Shown here: positions 23,644 through 32,872 of the stretch, one piece after another
How the letters are laid out: every line of letters starts with the position of its first letter
Numbering within the stretch: the first letter of the stretch is position 1
Assembly: GCA_021324795.1 (NCBI GenBank)
Contig: JAJPIK010000106.1
Location: 1-32,872, forward strand
DNA: 32,872 nt
Direction: 5' to 3'
Source: Chloroflexota bacterium
GTDB lineage: Bacteria; Chloroflexota; UBA6077; FW602-bin22; CADDYW01
The notes under the pieces: generated by a model
What the model was told of the DNA's origin: nothing
The model's database searches: none
The model's input: the letters and a program-made list of their open reading frames with translations, nothing else
Program-made: the position numbers and the translations under genes

Positions 23644-24564
23644 ATGGCACTAATCGATCGCTCGACCGAGCTTGACGGCTCGGCAACCGACACGCTATTT
23701 CCAAGTGAGAACGTCGGGCGATTCGTCGCCTTGCGTGATGCCTTCCAGCGGCTCTTGCGGACCCGATTGGCCGGTTTTGGCCTGGTGGTTCTTGGTCTGT
23801 TGGTCCTCTTGGCCATCTTCGCTAGCGTGCTCGCGCCGTACGATCCGCAAGACCAGGCTTTGGAGAGCGTACTCCAGGCACCGTCGAGCGTCCACCTTTT
23901 TGGCACCGACGACCTGGGGCGTGATATCTTGTCTCGGGTTATCTATGGGTCGCGGGTATCCTTAGAGGTCGGGCTGATCTCGGTTTCGGTTGCGTTAGTT
24001 GGTGGCTGCTTCATTGGATTAGTCGCTGGCTACTTCGGAGGTTTGGTCGACGAAGCGCTCATGCGAGCAATGGATGCCCTGGCCGCGTTCCCGGCTCTGA
24101 TTCTCGCACTGGCGATCACGTCGGCGCTCGGCATGGGCATTGGCAACGCGATGATTGCCATTGGCATCGTTTACATCCCGGCGTTTGCCCGTCTAGTACG
24201 CGGACAATCACTTTCGGTCCGCGAACGCGACTTTGTTACGGCCGCGCGCTCGCTGGGCGCGGGACATTTCCGGATTATGTTTTGCCACATTTGGCCAAAC
24301 GTCACCGCGCCGATTATCGTTCAAGCGTCGCTCTCGGTTGGCTTTGCGATCATTACCGAGGCCGCCCTGTCCTTTCTCGGGGTCGGCGTGCGTCCGCCTA
24401 CGCCATCTTGGGGCTCGATGCTGAATGAAGGCTACCAGTACCTGGAGACCGCTCCCTGGATGTCGGTCGCGCCCGGGGCGGCGATCTTCATCACTGTGCT
24501 TGGCCTGAACCTTCTGGGTGACGGTTTGCGGGCTATGCTGGATCCTCGGCTTTCCCGCCGCTAG
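23644..24564 (+). CDS. Dipeptide-type ABC permease, DppC family
   Basis: A 306-residue second permease subunit. The N-terminal helix (about 41-65) carries LAPYDPQDQ, followed by HLFGTDDLGRDILSRVIYGSRVSL, the DppC signature, and the EAA loop AARSLGAGHFRIMFCHIWPN. It ends LLGDGLRAMLDPRLSRR. It pairs with the DppB-like protein 32 bases upstream. DppD/DppF-type ATPases would normally follow, but the next gene is unrelated and has its own promoter, so the importer must borrow ATPases encoded elsewhere. Confidence 0.94.
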   Translation: MALIDRSTELDGSATDTLFPSENVGRFVALRDAFQRLLRTRLAGFGLVVLGLLVLLAIFASVLAPYDPQDQALESVLQAPSSVHLFGTDDLGRDILSRVIYGSRVSLEVGLISVSVALVGGCFIGLVAGYFGGLVDEALMRAMDALAAFPALILALAITSALGMGIGNAMIAIGIVYIPAFARLVRGQSLSVRERDFVTAARSLGAGHFRIMFCHIWPNVTAPIIVQASLSVGFAIITEAALSFLGVGVRPPTPSWGSMLNEGYQYLETAPWMSVAPGAAIFITVLGLNLLGDGLRAMLDPRLSRR

Positions 24565-24713
24565 GACGTGTGCCCGGAGATGTGACCAATCGGGTAAATC
24601 ATTAATGTGATAGTCCTGCCTCTAACGGCAGAAAAGTTAATGGCCGGGGCAAGCCGCGCCGGGATTGGGAAGCTCGATTAAGTGAAGCATCCGAGCACAG
24701 CCTTAGCAGGCGG

Positions 24714-24742
24714 TTGCGGATTGATCTAGTGTGCCTTACAAT
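24714..24742 (+). promoter_or_regulatory. Promoter of the nucleotidyltransferase gene
   Basis: TTGCGG (24714-24719), 17-bp spacer, TACAAT (24737-24742); predicted start near 24749. The preceding stretch 24565-24713 holds a small CTGCC/GGCAG hairpin at about 24618-24633 and nothing else I can identify. Confidence 0.55.
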
Positions 24743-24778
24743 CGAAGCACCCGATCTCAGCGTGGAGGTAAAGTGGCT

Positions 24779-27280
24779 ATGAAGGCGGTCCTGATGGCGG
24801 GGGGGGAGGGGTCGCGGTTACGTCCGTTGACGATTCTGCGACCAAAGCCGATGGTGCCGATTGTCAATAAGCCAGTTATGGAGCATGTACTCGCTCTGTT
24901 GAAGCGACATGGCATCACCGATGTCATCGTGACAGTGCAGTACCTGGCATCGGTCATCCAGGACTACTTCGGCGATGGTAGCCAGCTCGGCATGCAGATC
25001 TCCTATTCGGTCGAAGAGGTTCCTCTCGGGACGGCAGGCAGTGTCAAGAAGGCACAGGATCTCCTCACCGATACTTTTATGGTCATCAGCGCCGATGCAC
25101 TGACTGATTTTGATCTGGGCAGTATTATCGATTTTCACCGAAGCCGCAAGGCAACCGCTACGCTCACCCTTTATCAGGTTCCCAACCCGTTGGAATACGG
25201 AGTCGTGATTATTAACGAGGAAGGAAAGATCCGCCAGTTCCTCGAAAAGCCAAGCTGGGGTGAGGTTTTTTCTGACACCGTCAACACCGGGATCTACGTC
25301 CTCGAGCCATCGATCTTTGACTACTATGAAAGTGGCAAATCGGTCGACTTTAGCCAGGATGTTTTCCCCCAGCTACTCCGCAATAATGACCGTCTATTCG
25401 GTTACGTGGCCTCCGGTTATTGGTGCGACGTTGGGAACATTCAAGAATACATGCGCGCCAACGCCGACGTGCTCCAGGGTAAAGTGAATATCGAGCCACT
25501 GGGCCGAGAGTTGGGCAACGGCATTTACTGTGAAACTGACGACGTCGAGATTGCCCCGGATGCCCAGCTCTATGGTCCGGTCTTTCTCGGTGAAGCCTGC
25601 AAGATTAAAGGGGGCGTTGTTATTCGTGGTCCAAGCGTCATTCGCGACTTCACCATCGTCGACTCGCGTGCCCAGATCGATCGGAGCATCATCTGGCGCA
25701 ACTCGTACATCGGCGAGCGCACCGAGGTGCGGGGCGCAATCATCGGTCGACAGTGCAGCCTGAAGAGTAAGTCGATGGTCTTTGAAGGTGCGGTGATTGG
25801 TGACCAGACGATTATCGGCGAAAACGCGATTATCCAGCCTGGCGTGAAGATTTGGCCGGACAAGGAGATCGAAACCGGCGCGACGCTGTCGACGAGCTTA
25901 ATCTGGGGCTCGCAGGGGCGTCGGGCGTTGTTTGGACGCTGGGGGGTGACCGGTTTGGTCAACATCGATCTCACTCCGGAGTTTGGCGCTCGACTCGGTG
26001 CTGCCTACGGCTCAACCTTGCCGAAAGGAGCGAGCGTGATCGTCAATCGCGACGTCCATCGCTCGCCGCGGATGATTAAGCGCGCTCTCATCAGTGGCTT
26101 ACCCTCGGCCGGCATCAACGTGATCGACGTCAAGTCGATGCCCATTCCAGTCGCGCGCTTCATCACGCGTAACTCGGAAGCGATTGGTGGAGTTCACGTT
26201 CGGTTGTCGCCTTTTGACAATCGAGTGATCGACGTCAAGATCTTCGATGCGAACGGTCTCGACCTCGATCGGAAGACCGAGCGAAAGATCGAGAGCCTCT
26301 TCTTCCGCGAAGACGTTCGGAGGGTCTATCTCGACGAGGTCGGCGTCATTACCGAACAGCCTTATCTCGCCGAAGATTACACCAAGGCATTCTTGAAGTC
26401 GCTCGACGTTGAAGCGCTGCGCCGAATTCACGACTACGCCTTGGTGCTCGATTATGCGCACTCGCCAGCATCGGAGATTCTGATTCCTATCCTTTCGCAA
26501 ATCGGCCTCGAGGTTGTCTCGCTCAACTCGACGACCCGTGAGGATCGGCCAACTCAGCATTCTAACGAGTTCGAGTTGGCGATGAATCAGCTCGCGGTGA
26601 TCACGCGCAGTTTGCGCGCCCAGCTTGGTGTACGGTTGGATGTCGGCGGCGAACGTATCTTCGCGGTAGACAACCGGGGGGAGTCGGTCTCGGGTTGGAA
26701 CTTACTAGGCGTTATTGCTTCGCTCGTCCTGCGGGAACGGCCAGGCGGGGCGATCGCCGTCCCGGTGACCGCCCCGAACATGTTCGACTGGGTCGCCGCG
26801 CGTCATGGGGGGTCAGTCATCCGGACCAAAGCCGATTCGGTGGCGCTCATGCAGGCGGCTGGCCGCGATGACGTCGTCCTGGCCGGCGACGACAACGGGG
26901 GCATCATCTTCCCGGAGTTTCAACCGGCGATGGATGGTCTCTTCTCTCTGGTCAAGCTGCTCGAGTTGCTGGCGAAGCGCGACGTGACGCTGAGCGAAGA
27001 GCTCGCATCACTGCCGAGCTATTATACCGCCGAGACGACCGTGCCCTGTCCATGGGATAATAAAGGTAAGGTGATGCGCCTGCTGTCGCAGCAATTCCAG
27101 GCCAATGGCAATCAGAACGTTGATGGTGTCCGCATCTCGCTCGGCGATGCCGAGTGGGTTCTGGTCTTGCCAGACGTTGACCGACCCCTCTTCCACGTCG
27201 TCGCCGAGTCCATCTCGAACGACGGTGTGCGAGTGCTCCTGGAAAAGTACGCGGCGCTGGTCAGCAGTTTGCAACGATAA
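24779..27280 (+). CDS. Mannose-1-phosphate guanylyltransferase-type nucleotidyltransferase fused to a phosphomannomutase-like domain
   Basis: An 833-residue fusion. Residues 1-235 are a sugar-nucleotidyltransferase ([59 protein letters not shown]). Residues about 250-375 are left-handed beta-helix hexapeptide repeats. The rest is a phosphohexomutase fold ([28 protein letters not shown]). The same order is known in actinobacterial proteins annotated as mannose-1-phosphate guanylyltransferases. In the mutase part, the phosphoserine loop TASHNP reads RLSPFD (475-480) and the metal loop DGDGDR reads DVGGER (621-626), so it is probably not a working mutase. The likely role is NDP-sugar supply for glycan or glycolipid synthesis; the specific sugar is inferred. 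ATG 24779 has GGAGG ten bases upstream. Confidence 0.85.
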   Translation: MKAVLMAGGEGSRLRPLTILRPKPMVPIVNKPVMEHVLALLKRHGITDVIVTVQYLASVIQDYFGDGSQLGMQISYSVEEVPLGTAGSVKKAQDLLTDTFMVISADALTDFDLGSIIDFHRSRKATATLTLYQVPNPLEYGVVIINEEGKIRQFLEKPSWGEVFSDTVNTGIYVLEPSIFDYYESGKSVDFSQDVFPQLLRNNDRLFGYVASGYWCDVGNIQEYMRANADVLQGKVNIEPLGRELGNGIYCETDDVEIAPDAQLYGPVFLGEACKIKGGVVIRGPSVIRDFTIVDSRAQIDRSIIWRNSYIGERTEVRGAIIGRQCSLKSKSMVFEGAVIGDQTIIGENAIIQPGVKIWPDKEIETGATLSTSLIWGSQGRRALFGRWGVTGLVNIDLTPEFGARLGAAYGSTLPKGASVIVNRDVHRSPRMIKRALISGLPSAGINVIDVKSMPIPVARFITRNSEAIGGVHVRLSPFDNRVIDVKIFDANGLDLDRKTERKIESLFFREDVRRVYLDEVGVITEQPYLAEDYTKAFLKSLDVEALRRIHDYALVLDYAHSPASEILIPILSQIGLEVVSLNSTTREDRPTQHSNEFELAMNQLAVITRSLRAQLGVRLDVGGERIFAVDNRGESVSGWNLLGVIASLVLRERPGGAIAVPVTAPNMFDWVAARHGGSVIRTKADSVALMQAAGRDDVVLAGDDNGGIIFPEFQPAMDGLFSLVKLLELLAKRDVTLSEELASLPSYYTAETTVPCPWDNKGKVMRLLSQQFQANGNQNVDGVRISLGDAEWVLVLPDVDRPLFHVVAESISNDGVRVLLEKYAALVSSLQR

Positions 27281-27286
27281 TGCTAG

Positions 27287-27322
27287 GGGCTGTTCTCTGG
27301 CCTGAAAGCCAGAGAACAAGCC
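27287..27322 (+). terminator. Hairpin between the nucleotidyltransferase gene and glyS
   Basis: GTTCTCTGGC (27292-27301) and GCCAGAGAAC (27308-27317) form a perfect 10-bp stem with a CTGAAA loop, extended by a bulged GGCT/AAGCC. The following T tract is weak, so termination may be partial. Confidence 0.6.
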
Positions 27323-27349
27323 TTTCCAGAAAGGTATCTGTTTAGCTCA

Positions 27350-28648
<1,299 letters not shown>

Positions 28649-28653
28649 CGACC

Positions 28654-29691
28654 ATGAACGAGCGATTGGGGTTTGGCGTCGTCGGAGTGAATCCCCGGAT
28701 TCGTCGGTCGATCCTGGCGGGTTTGAGTCGGGCCCGCCAAGCCCGGCTGGTGGCAGTCTGCAGTCGAGACCCGGTCAAGGCCGCGCAGACCGCGGCCGAG
28801 TTTGGCGGTGTTGGCTACACCTCGTTCGACGAGATGCTCACGGATCCCCAGGTCGAGGCCGTCTTCATTTGCACCCCCCATCGGCTGCATCATCCGATGG
28901 CGCTGGCAGCGTTCGCGGCCGGCAAGCGTGTGGTCTGCGAAAAGCCGCTTGCCCTTACCTTGGCCGAGGCCGAAGAGATGGCCGCGGCGGCGCAGCAGAG
29001 CGGCTTGCCGAACGCTGTGAACTTCACCTATCACTCGATGAGCGGCCACCGCGCGATCGCACGCTTACTTGCCGAAGGGACGGTTGGCCGGATCCAGCAC
29101 CTGAGCCTGACGTACTGGCAGGCTCGCCAGAAGCTCCCTGGCGCACCTCCCGGCGACGCTCTGCTCGAAATCGGCTCGCATCTCATTGATCTGGTCTATT
29201 GGTGGAGCGAGTTCGGGCAGGCCGGCGAGATCCGCACAGTGAGCAGTCAAGAAGTTCTCGACGAACGTGGTCAGGTACCGATGTGGAGCTCACTCGCGCG
29301 CACCGACCGCGATGCGATCGTGACGATTCAGGGTAATCGCACAGCGGCGGGCTGGCGGAACGGGATGGATTGCTGGCTGGTGGGCGATGCAGGAACCCTC
29401 GGCTTCACCTTCGATACTGACACGGCCTCGATTCAGTTGGCACGCTTCGGCGACGGTAGCCCCGAAGGAATTCTCCACCCGGTCGCCATTCCCGACGACC
29501 TGCAGGTCAGCTATCAAGATTTCCCGCACGTCCATCTCGACCGCTTATCCCGAGCCTTACTCGGTGAAGAAAGCTTCCCCGACTTCGCCTACGGCCTTCG
29601 CGTTCAGCACGCCCTCGAAGCCTTGAAAGTGGCCGCCCAGGAAAAGCGCTGGGTCGAATTGGCTGAGTTGGGCGCTTCGGACCACGAATAA
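28654..29691 (+). CDS. Gfo/Idh/MocA family oxidoreductase
   Basis: A 345-residue NAD(P)-dependent oxidoreductase of the Gfo/Idh/MocA family. It has an N-terminal Rossmann fold (FGVVGVNPRIRRSIL, 7-21; the third Gly of GxGxxG is not evident), the family motif CEKPLA with Lys97, and the catalytic-loop pattern LEIGSHLIDL at 171-180 with His176 and Asp179. Substrates in the family are sugars, inositols and their derivatives; none can be assigned. ATG 28654 lies five bases after the glyS stop with no separate Shine-Dalgarno, suggesting coupling to glyS. Its last codons (Asp-His-Glu-stop) form one arm of a long inverted repeat. Confidence 0.88.
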   Translation: MNERLGFGVVGVNPRIRRSILAGLSRARQARLVAVCSRDPVKAAQTAAEFGGVGYTSFDEMLTDPQVEAVFICTPHRLHHPMALAAFAAGKRVVCEKPLALTLAEAEEMAAAAQQSGLPNAVNFTYHSMSGHRAIARLLAEGTVGRIQHLSLTYWQARQKLPGAPPGDALLEIGSHLIDLVYWWSEFGQAGEIRTVSSQEVLDERGQVPMWSSLARTDRDAIVTIQGNRTAAGWRNGMDCWLVGDAGTLGFTFDTDTASIQLARFGDGSPEGILHPVAIPDDLQVSYQDFPHVHLDRLSRALLGEESFPDFAYGLRVQHALEALKVAAQEKRWVELAELGASDHE

Positions 29692-29805
29692 CACGCACCC
29701 GTTTGGGCCACGAAAGGCGCAAAGGCAACGCGAAAAACACGAACCCATTTCCGCACCGGCATTTTTCGCGTCCGTCTTCTTCTATGCTATTGTTATTCGT
29801 GGTCC
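29679..29805. repeat. Nested inverted repeat joining two convergent genes
   Basis: Outer arms GGACCACGAATAACA (29679-29693) and TGTTATTCGTGGTCC (29791-29805) are a perfect 15-bp inverted repeat; inner arms ACGCGAAAAA (29728-29737) and TTTTTCGCGT (29762-29771) are a perfect 10-bp repeat. CACGAA-type words recur in the left half. The outer arms encode the identical C-terminal Asp-His-Glu-stop of both flanking genes. It may be a bidirectional terminator or a mobile palindrome. Confidence 0.7.
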
Positions 29806-30314
29806 AAACCGTTGATCTTTCCGGTCATCCCGTTTACCCGGATGATCTTATCAAATCCTTCGGCCAAGCTAGGCGGCTCAAGGTGTTCTCCGAAGCGATT
29901 TACTACCTCAGTAGGGACGGGGACTGGGCGTCCTTGGTTGCGCTGGTGGGCGGTGGTGAGTGGTGTTTCGACGTAGACGGCAATCGGCGACAACCCGTGT
30001 CGGCGGGCCGCGGCGATTGCCGCGGCCCGCCGAGAACGAGAAACATTGGTTGCATCGAAGAGCAGGTCGCGCTTCAGCTTCGTGGCTTGACTGGCGAGTG
30101 ACTCGATGAGTGCGTCGGCAGCAACCGCGACGGCCGGCTCGATCCGGGGATCGAAAGTCTGGCCGCAGAACATGAGGCGAAGGTCGTCGAGGGAAATGCG
30201 GAGCGCATTCGGCAAGTACCGCCGGGCGAAGGTGGTTTTGCCACTGCCCGGTACGCCGACCATGACGTAAAACTTGGGTTGGTCGGTGGGGGGGATAGGC
30301 TGTGGGTCACTCAT
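29793..30314 (-). CDS. P-loop kinase (AAA_33/polynucleotide-kinase-like)
   Basis: A 173-residue P-loop kinase-like protein. Walker A GVPGSGKTT is at 20-28, RISLDDLRLMFCGQ follows, then LLFDATNVSRSRR (the DxTN pattern of the T4 polynucleotide kinase-like/AAA_33 group), a strand with VYVETPLTTAHQRNQGR, and a lid-like Arg-rich segment. Such proteins phosphorylate nucleic-acid ends or small molecules; the substrate is unknown. It is single-domain, without a phosphatase or ligase partner. ATG 30314 has GAGG nine bases upstream. The last codons lie in the right arm of the 29679-29805 inverted repeat. The aldolase gene precedes it on the same strand. Confidence 0.78.
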   Translation of the reverse strand: MSDPQPIPPTDQPKFYVMVGVPGSGKTTFARRYLPNALRISLDDLRLMFCGQTFDPRIEPAVAVAADALIESLASQATKLKRDLLFDATNVSRSRRAAAIAAARRHGLSPIAVYVETPLTTAHQRNQGRPVPVPTEVVNRFGEHLEPPSLAEGFDKIIRVNGMTGKINGLDHE

Positions 30315-30350
30315 TCGCTTCTGCCTCATCGTACTCGATCGCTGCGCCAC

Positions 30351-30412
30351 CGGGGTCGGGGTCAGGGACCCAGGCAGCGGGAGCACGGCCGTATTGGCCG
30401 CCCCGACCCCCG
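30351..30412. terminator. GC-rich structured spacer between aldolase and kinase genes
   Basis: GGGGTCGGGG (30352-30361) pairs with CCCCGACCCC (30401-30410), enclosing a CGGCC/GGCCG hairpin (30386-30400). It starts about ten bases after the aldolase stop and has no T tract. It may slow or end the aldolase transcript. Confidence 0.4.
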
Positions 30413-30420
30413 ATCTCCGG

Positions 30421-31404
30421 TTAGTAGCTCTGGTACCAGTCAGGCGGGAAATCGCCGGGCGTGGGGAGCTTGATGCTCTGGTGCTGGAACCAGGGCAGCG
30501 CGTCACGTTGGGCGATGTGGCTAACCATCCCGAGATTGTGGACGGCCTTTTGCTTGAGAGCAGCACGTCGCTCCGTCGAGTTACCAATCTTGACGTAGTC
30601 TTTCCAGATCGCACGCCCGGCCAGGAAACCGGAAGCACCGCATTGGCAGGCGATCAGAAGAGCCTCGGCGAAGCGGTCGATGTCGGCGCCCGCACTCAAG
30701 AGGACCCAGGGTTGAATCGAAGCCTGGTTCAACTCCTGGCACTGACGTGTGAGCGCCGCGCGATCGGCACCTGGAACGATGTCACCGGGGAACTCGGCCT
30801 TGTACAGATCGCAGTAGCGACTCAAGTCCTTGGCGGACTGAATGACGAGCTGGGGCTTTTCGCGAGCAAAGTCTTCCTTGCTCTGGTTATTCAGGGCATA
30901 GGTGACCGCTTCGAGGACGAACGGGATGTCGCACCGCTTGCAGTCTTCGCAAACCTTTTGTACGACCTCAAGATTCTGCTTGGCGGCCTCCTGGAGGTCG
31001 GGGCGATAGCGAACGAGCAGCTTGACCGCGTCGCCGCCCATCTTCTGGAGCTTTTCGACGCTCCATCCTTCGGCTATCGTGGTGACGATACCCTCGCCAA
31101 CCTTCCTGGGATTCTCGCCTTCGAGTGTCACGATCAGTCCAATGTGGGGATCGAGCGTGCCGGCGGCGATCGCCTGGGGAGCACCGTATTGAGGGTCGAT
31201 CAAGATTGCCGTCGAATGCGGGCTCAGGGTGCTGGCGAGATCGATCTTAATGTCGGTCAGTTGCCGGGCGGTAACGCTATTCGGGTTGGCTGGATCGACT
31301 AGCACTTTCAGCGAATTGCGCTGATCCATCGCGGTAATGCGAAAAATACCGCGATCGTCGGCCAGACGACGCAGACCGCTCAGTTTACCGATCGAGAGTG
31401 TCAT
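30421..31404 (-). CDS. Tagatose-1,6-bisphosphate aldolase-like (LacD/DeoC family)
   Basis: A 327-residue class I aldolase of the LacD type, a TIM barrel that forms a Schiff base and cleaves ketose bisphosphates to triose phosphates. Matching segments are RGIFRITAMDQRNSL (19-32), ILIDPQYGAP (68-76), EKLQKMGGDAVKLLVRY (117-133), and YKAEFPG (201-207) with Lys202 at the Schiff-base position. Unusual is a Cys152-x2-Cys155-x2-Cys158 cluster in a helix where the family normally has none. Family members act on tagatose-1,6-bisphosphate or related sugar phosphates; no lac or tagatose genes are nearby, so the substrate is open. ATG 31404 has GGAG eight bases upstream. The kinase gene follows. Confidence 0.85.
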   Translation of the reverse strand: MTLSIGKLSGLRRLADDRGIFRITAMDQRNSLKVLVDPANPNSVTARQLTDIKIDLASTLSPHSTAILIDPQYGAPQAIAAGTLDPHIGLIVTLEGENPRKVGEGIVTTIAEGWSVEKLQKMGGDAVKLLVRYRPDLQEAAKQNLEVVQKVCEDCKRCDIPFVLEAVTYALNNQSKEDFAREKPQLVIQSAKDLSRYCDLYKAEFPGDIVPGADRAALTRQCQELNQASIQPWVLLSAGADIDRFAEALLIACQCGASGFLAGRAIWKDYVKIGNSTERRAALKQKAVHNLGMVSHIAQRDALPWFQHQSIKLPTPGDFPPDWYQSY

Positions 31405-31538
31405 TCTGAAAACTCCAATCACAAAAGCATATCGGCCGCGAGTCCACCCGTGACCTAGCAAACGGGTTGCTGCGCCGTAATCGTTCCGAGGAATCAAACA
31501 ACAAAAATCCCGGTCGCTCTTCTAGTTTACTATAGATA

Positions 31539-31595
31539 TGCCAAGGTGAAATGGAGAGGGGATGCCGCGCATCCCCTCTCCATTTCACCTTGGCA
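31539..31595. repeat. 57-bp perfect palindrome (27-bp stem, CGC loop)
   Basis: Arms 31539-31565 and 31569-31595 are exact reverse complements around a three-base CGC loop. It lies between the glycoside hydrolase stop and the aldolase start, both on the minus strand, and is not followed by a T tract on either strand. The rest of 31405-31646 shows only the aldolase ribosome-binding site. Confidence 0.85.
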
Positions 31596-31646
31596 CTCCA
31601 CCCAAGAGCGGTGCGCCTTGCGCGCTCTACGTCCTTCGCATCTAAT

Positions 31647-32870
31647 CTAGGTTTTCGGCATCGCTGCGAGGGCGCTGTAGGCTGGGCGCGGTGTCCCGTC
31701 GGGATTCAAAACACCAAAACCCCACTTTTCGTCGGTTTGTGGGACGACCGACTGGAAGTTCAGGTTCCAGACGAAGATGGCGCCCAGCCATGGATAATGG
31801 GATCGGGCATACTGAAATAGTTGCACCAAATAGGTCGCTTGCTGCTGATCACTAACAGTCCAGCCGTTGTAGCCGGCCGGTGCCATCGGATTCGAGTCGT
31901 AGCCGATCTCGGTTTCCCAGATCTGCTTGTTGCCATCGCCCATTTGAACCATCAGGTTGCGATAGTCTTCGACCTGACGGAAGAAGAAGCTCGGATCGTT
32001 GGCATAGGCGGGTTGAGTATGGGTTGCCACCGTCTGATCGGGGGGGTTCCAGTAAGGCTCGTTATGAGCACCGAGGACGTCGAAGAAGTTCTTCACGATT
32101 CCGCCCTCGCATTGATACATCTGCTGGAGATAAGTAATGTCCCGCTCGGCGATATTCGGGTCGTTGACGCCGGTCGGCGTCGGCGCACCGGAGAGCACGA
32201 TGGCATTGGGATCGGCCGCTTTGATCGCCGGATAGGCTGCCTTTAGCAAATCGACGTAATTGCAGGCGTTGATGTTCCCCGGGCCGACCTCGCGGGCAAA
32301 GTTCTCTTCATTCCAGATCTCGTACGCGGCGACCTTACCCTTGTAGCGCGATGCCATAATGGACATAAAGTTGGCGAAGTCTTGAGGGTTCTTCGGATAT
32401 TCACCATTGGAGACCGAAGCCCAGCTTGGTGCGGCGACAACGCTGAAAAGCACCTTCACACCGGCCGCTTGAGCCAGGCTCGCCGCCGAGTCGAGGGGGC
32501 CCCAATTGAACGCCCCCGGAGTCGGCTCGACGTCAGCCCAGCGTACCTGCTGTTTGACCCAATTGAACCCAGCGCCAGTTACCTGGTTGAGAACTTGCTG
32601 TTGATTCACGCCATAGAACTGGACCTGGAAGCCGTAGTGGAAACCAGTCGTCGGAGACGGTGCAGTAGATGGGGTGGTCGTTCCCGTTGCCGGCTGCTCC
32701 TGCACGAACGCATTCGCCATGCTCGTATTGGGCAGGGCGTTGGGGTTGTTCAGACCGTTCGGATTCGCGTTATTGTACTGCTTGAAGAACGGGCTATTCG
32801 CTGCTTCAGACGCGAGGTCGGCTGGCAAATTGCTGCCGGTCAGAATCGACTTGAAGTAATCACCGAGCAA
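31647..32870 (-). CDS. Clan-A glycoside hydrolase, partial (GH39/GH5-like), 5' end outside window
   Basis: The C-terminal 407 codons of a glycoside hydrolase whose frame stays open to the right edge, so the start and any signal peptide are missing. A Thr/Pro/Ser-rich linker (PATGTTTPSTAPSPTTG) leads to a TIM-barrel domain starting FHYGFQVQFYG. The acid/base Glu is in AAYEIWNEEN and the nucleophile Glu in KQIWETEIGYDS, the pattern of GH clan A. VRWADVEPTPGAFNWGPLD and FVWNLNFQ are also typical. The linker suggests an extracellular enzyme acting on a plant or microbial polysaccharide. The gene ends about 50 bases before the 57-bp palindrome. Confidence 0.82.
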   Translation of the reverse strand: MLGDYFKSILTGSNLPADLASEAANSPFFKQYNNANPNGLNNPNALPNTSMANAFVQEQPATGTTTPSTAPSPTTGFHYGFQVQFYGVNQQQVLNQVTGAGFNWVKQQVRWADVEPTPGAFNWGPLDSAASLAQAAGVKVLFSVVAAPSWASVSNGEYPKNPQDFANFMSIMASRYKGKVAAYEIWNEENFAREVGPGNINACNYVDLLKAAYPAIKAADPNAIVLSGAPTPTGVNDPNIAERDITYLQQMYQCEGGIVKNFFDVLGAHNEPYWNPPDQTVATHTQPAYANDPSFFFRQVEDYRNLMVQMGDGNKQIWETEIGYDSNPMAPAGYNGWTVSDQQQATYLVQLFQYARSHYPWLGAIFVWNLNFQSVVPQTDEKWGFGVLNPDGTPRPAYSALAAMPKT

Positions 32871-32872
32871 GA

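Noticed and set aside
24565..24778. Riboswitch upstream of the nucleotidyltransferase gene
   Set aside because: The predicted transcript start is at about 24749, after most of the region, and no known aptamer core was recognised.
27281..27349. T-box riboswitch before glyS
   Set aside because: Only 69 bases are available, with a simple hairpin and no T-box core sequence.
29793..30314. Kinase as a zeta toxin of a toxin-antitoxin pair
   Set aside because: No small antitoxin gene is adjacent, and the DATNVSR pattern fits the general AAA_33 kinase group.

Overview
The window is a dense, moderately GC-rich bacterial chromosome segment with about 26 protein genes, no rRNA or tRNA, no CRISPR array and no insertion sequence. 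Several features point to Chloroflexota (Thermomicrobia/Sphaerobacter-like): a nucleotidyltransferase-phosphomannomutase fusion of the type found in Gram-positive-like lineages, a B-box zinc-finger membrane protein, a peptide-binding lipoprotein with a long Ala/Pro/Thr linker, a one-polypeptide GlyRS, and alternative starts (GTG/TTG). This assignment is an inference from protein character only.

Layout. 1-5.9 kb (+): ppc and pgi (central carbon), then ruvB with its own promoter, a 54-aa membrane peptide and a DUF2905 protein. 5.85-7.1 kb (-): hisH followed by an overlapping zinc-finger membrane protein. 7.3-7.9 kb (+): flavin reductase-like protein. 10.84-7.94 kb (-): Nudix hydrolase, prfB with the classical +1 programmed frameshift, and an overlapping secreted peptidase-MA-like protein. 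12.1-10.95 kb (-): type I 3-dehydroquinate dehydratase fused to a degenerate shikimate-dehydrogenase substrate domain. 12.25-12.48 kb (+): a gene-free stretch with three phased TTAACA-like repeats, a possible -10 and a strong intrinsic terminator, read here as a candidate small RNA. 12.56-13.37 kb (+): HD-domain protein, separated by a bidirectional terminator from argS (-). Then PspC and an MFS exporter (-). 16.86-20.73 kb (+): a promoter, a possible leader ORF and a MacB-like ABC ATPase/permease/membrane-fusion operon. 20.76-24.56 kb (+): a promoter with an operator-like dyad and a dipeptide-type ABC importer (binding lipoprotein and two permeases, no ATPases). 24.7-29.7 kb (+): NDP-sugar nucleotidyltransferase/PMM fusion, glyS, and a Gfo/Idh/MocA oxidoreductase. 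31.4-29.8 kb (-): LacD-type aldolase and a P-loop kinase. 32.87-31.65 kb (-): a partial clan-A glycoside hydrolase running off the right edge.

Most of the content is housekeeping. No defence island, biosynthetic cluster or clearly new multi-gene system is visible. The best leads are the candidate Pho-like-regulated RNA; several enzymes with altered catalytic signatures (ArgRS without HIGH, PEPC with Gln for the conserved His, EExxH in the peptidase, a dehydroquinate dehydratase with a dead SDH domain); several promoters lying so close to start codons that leaderless mRNAs are likely (ppc, argS, possibly Nudix and glyS); and several long perfect intergenic palindromes.
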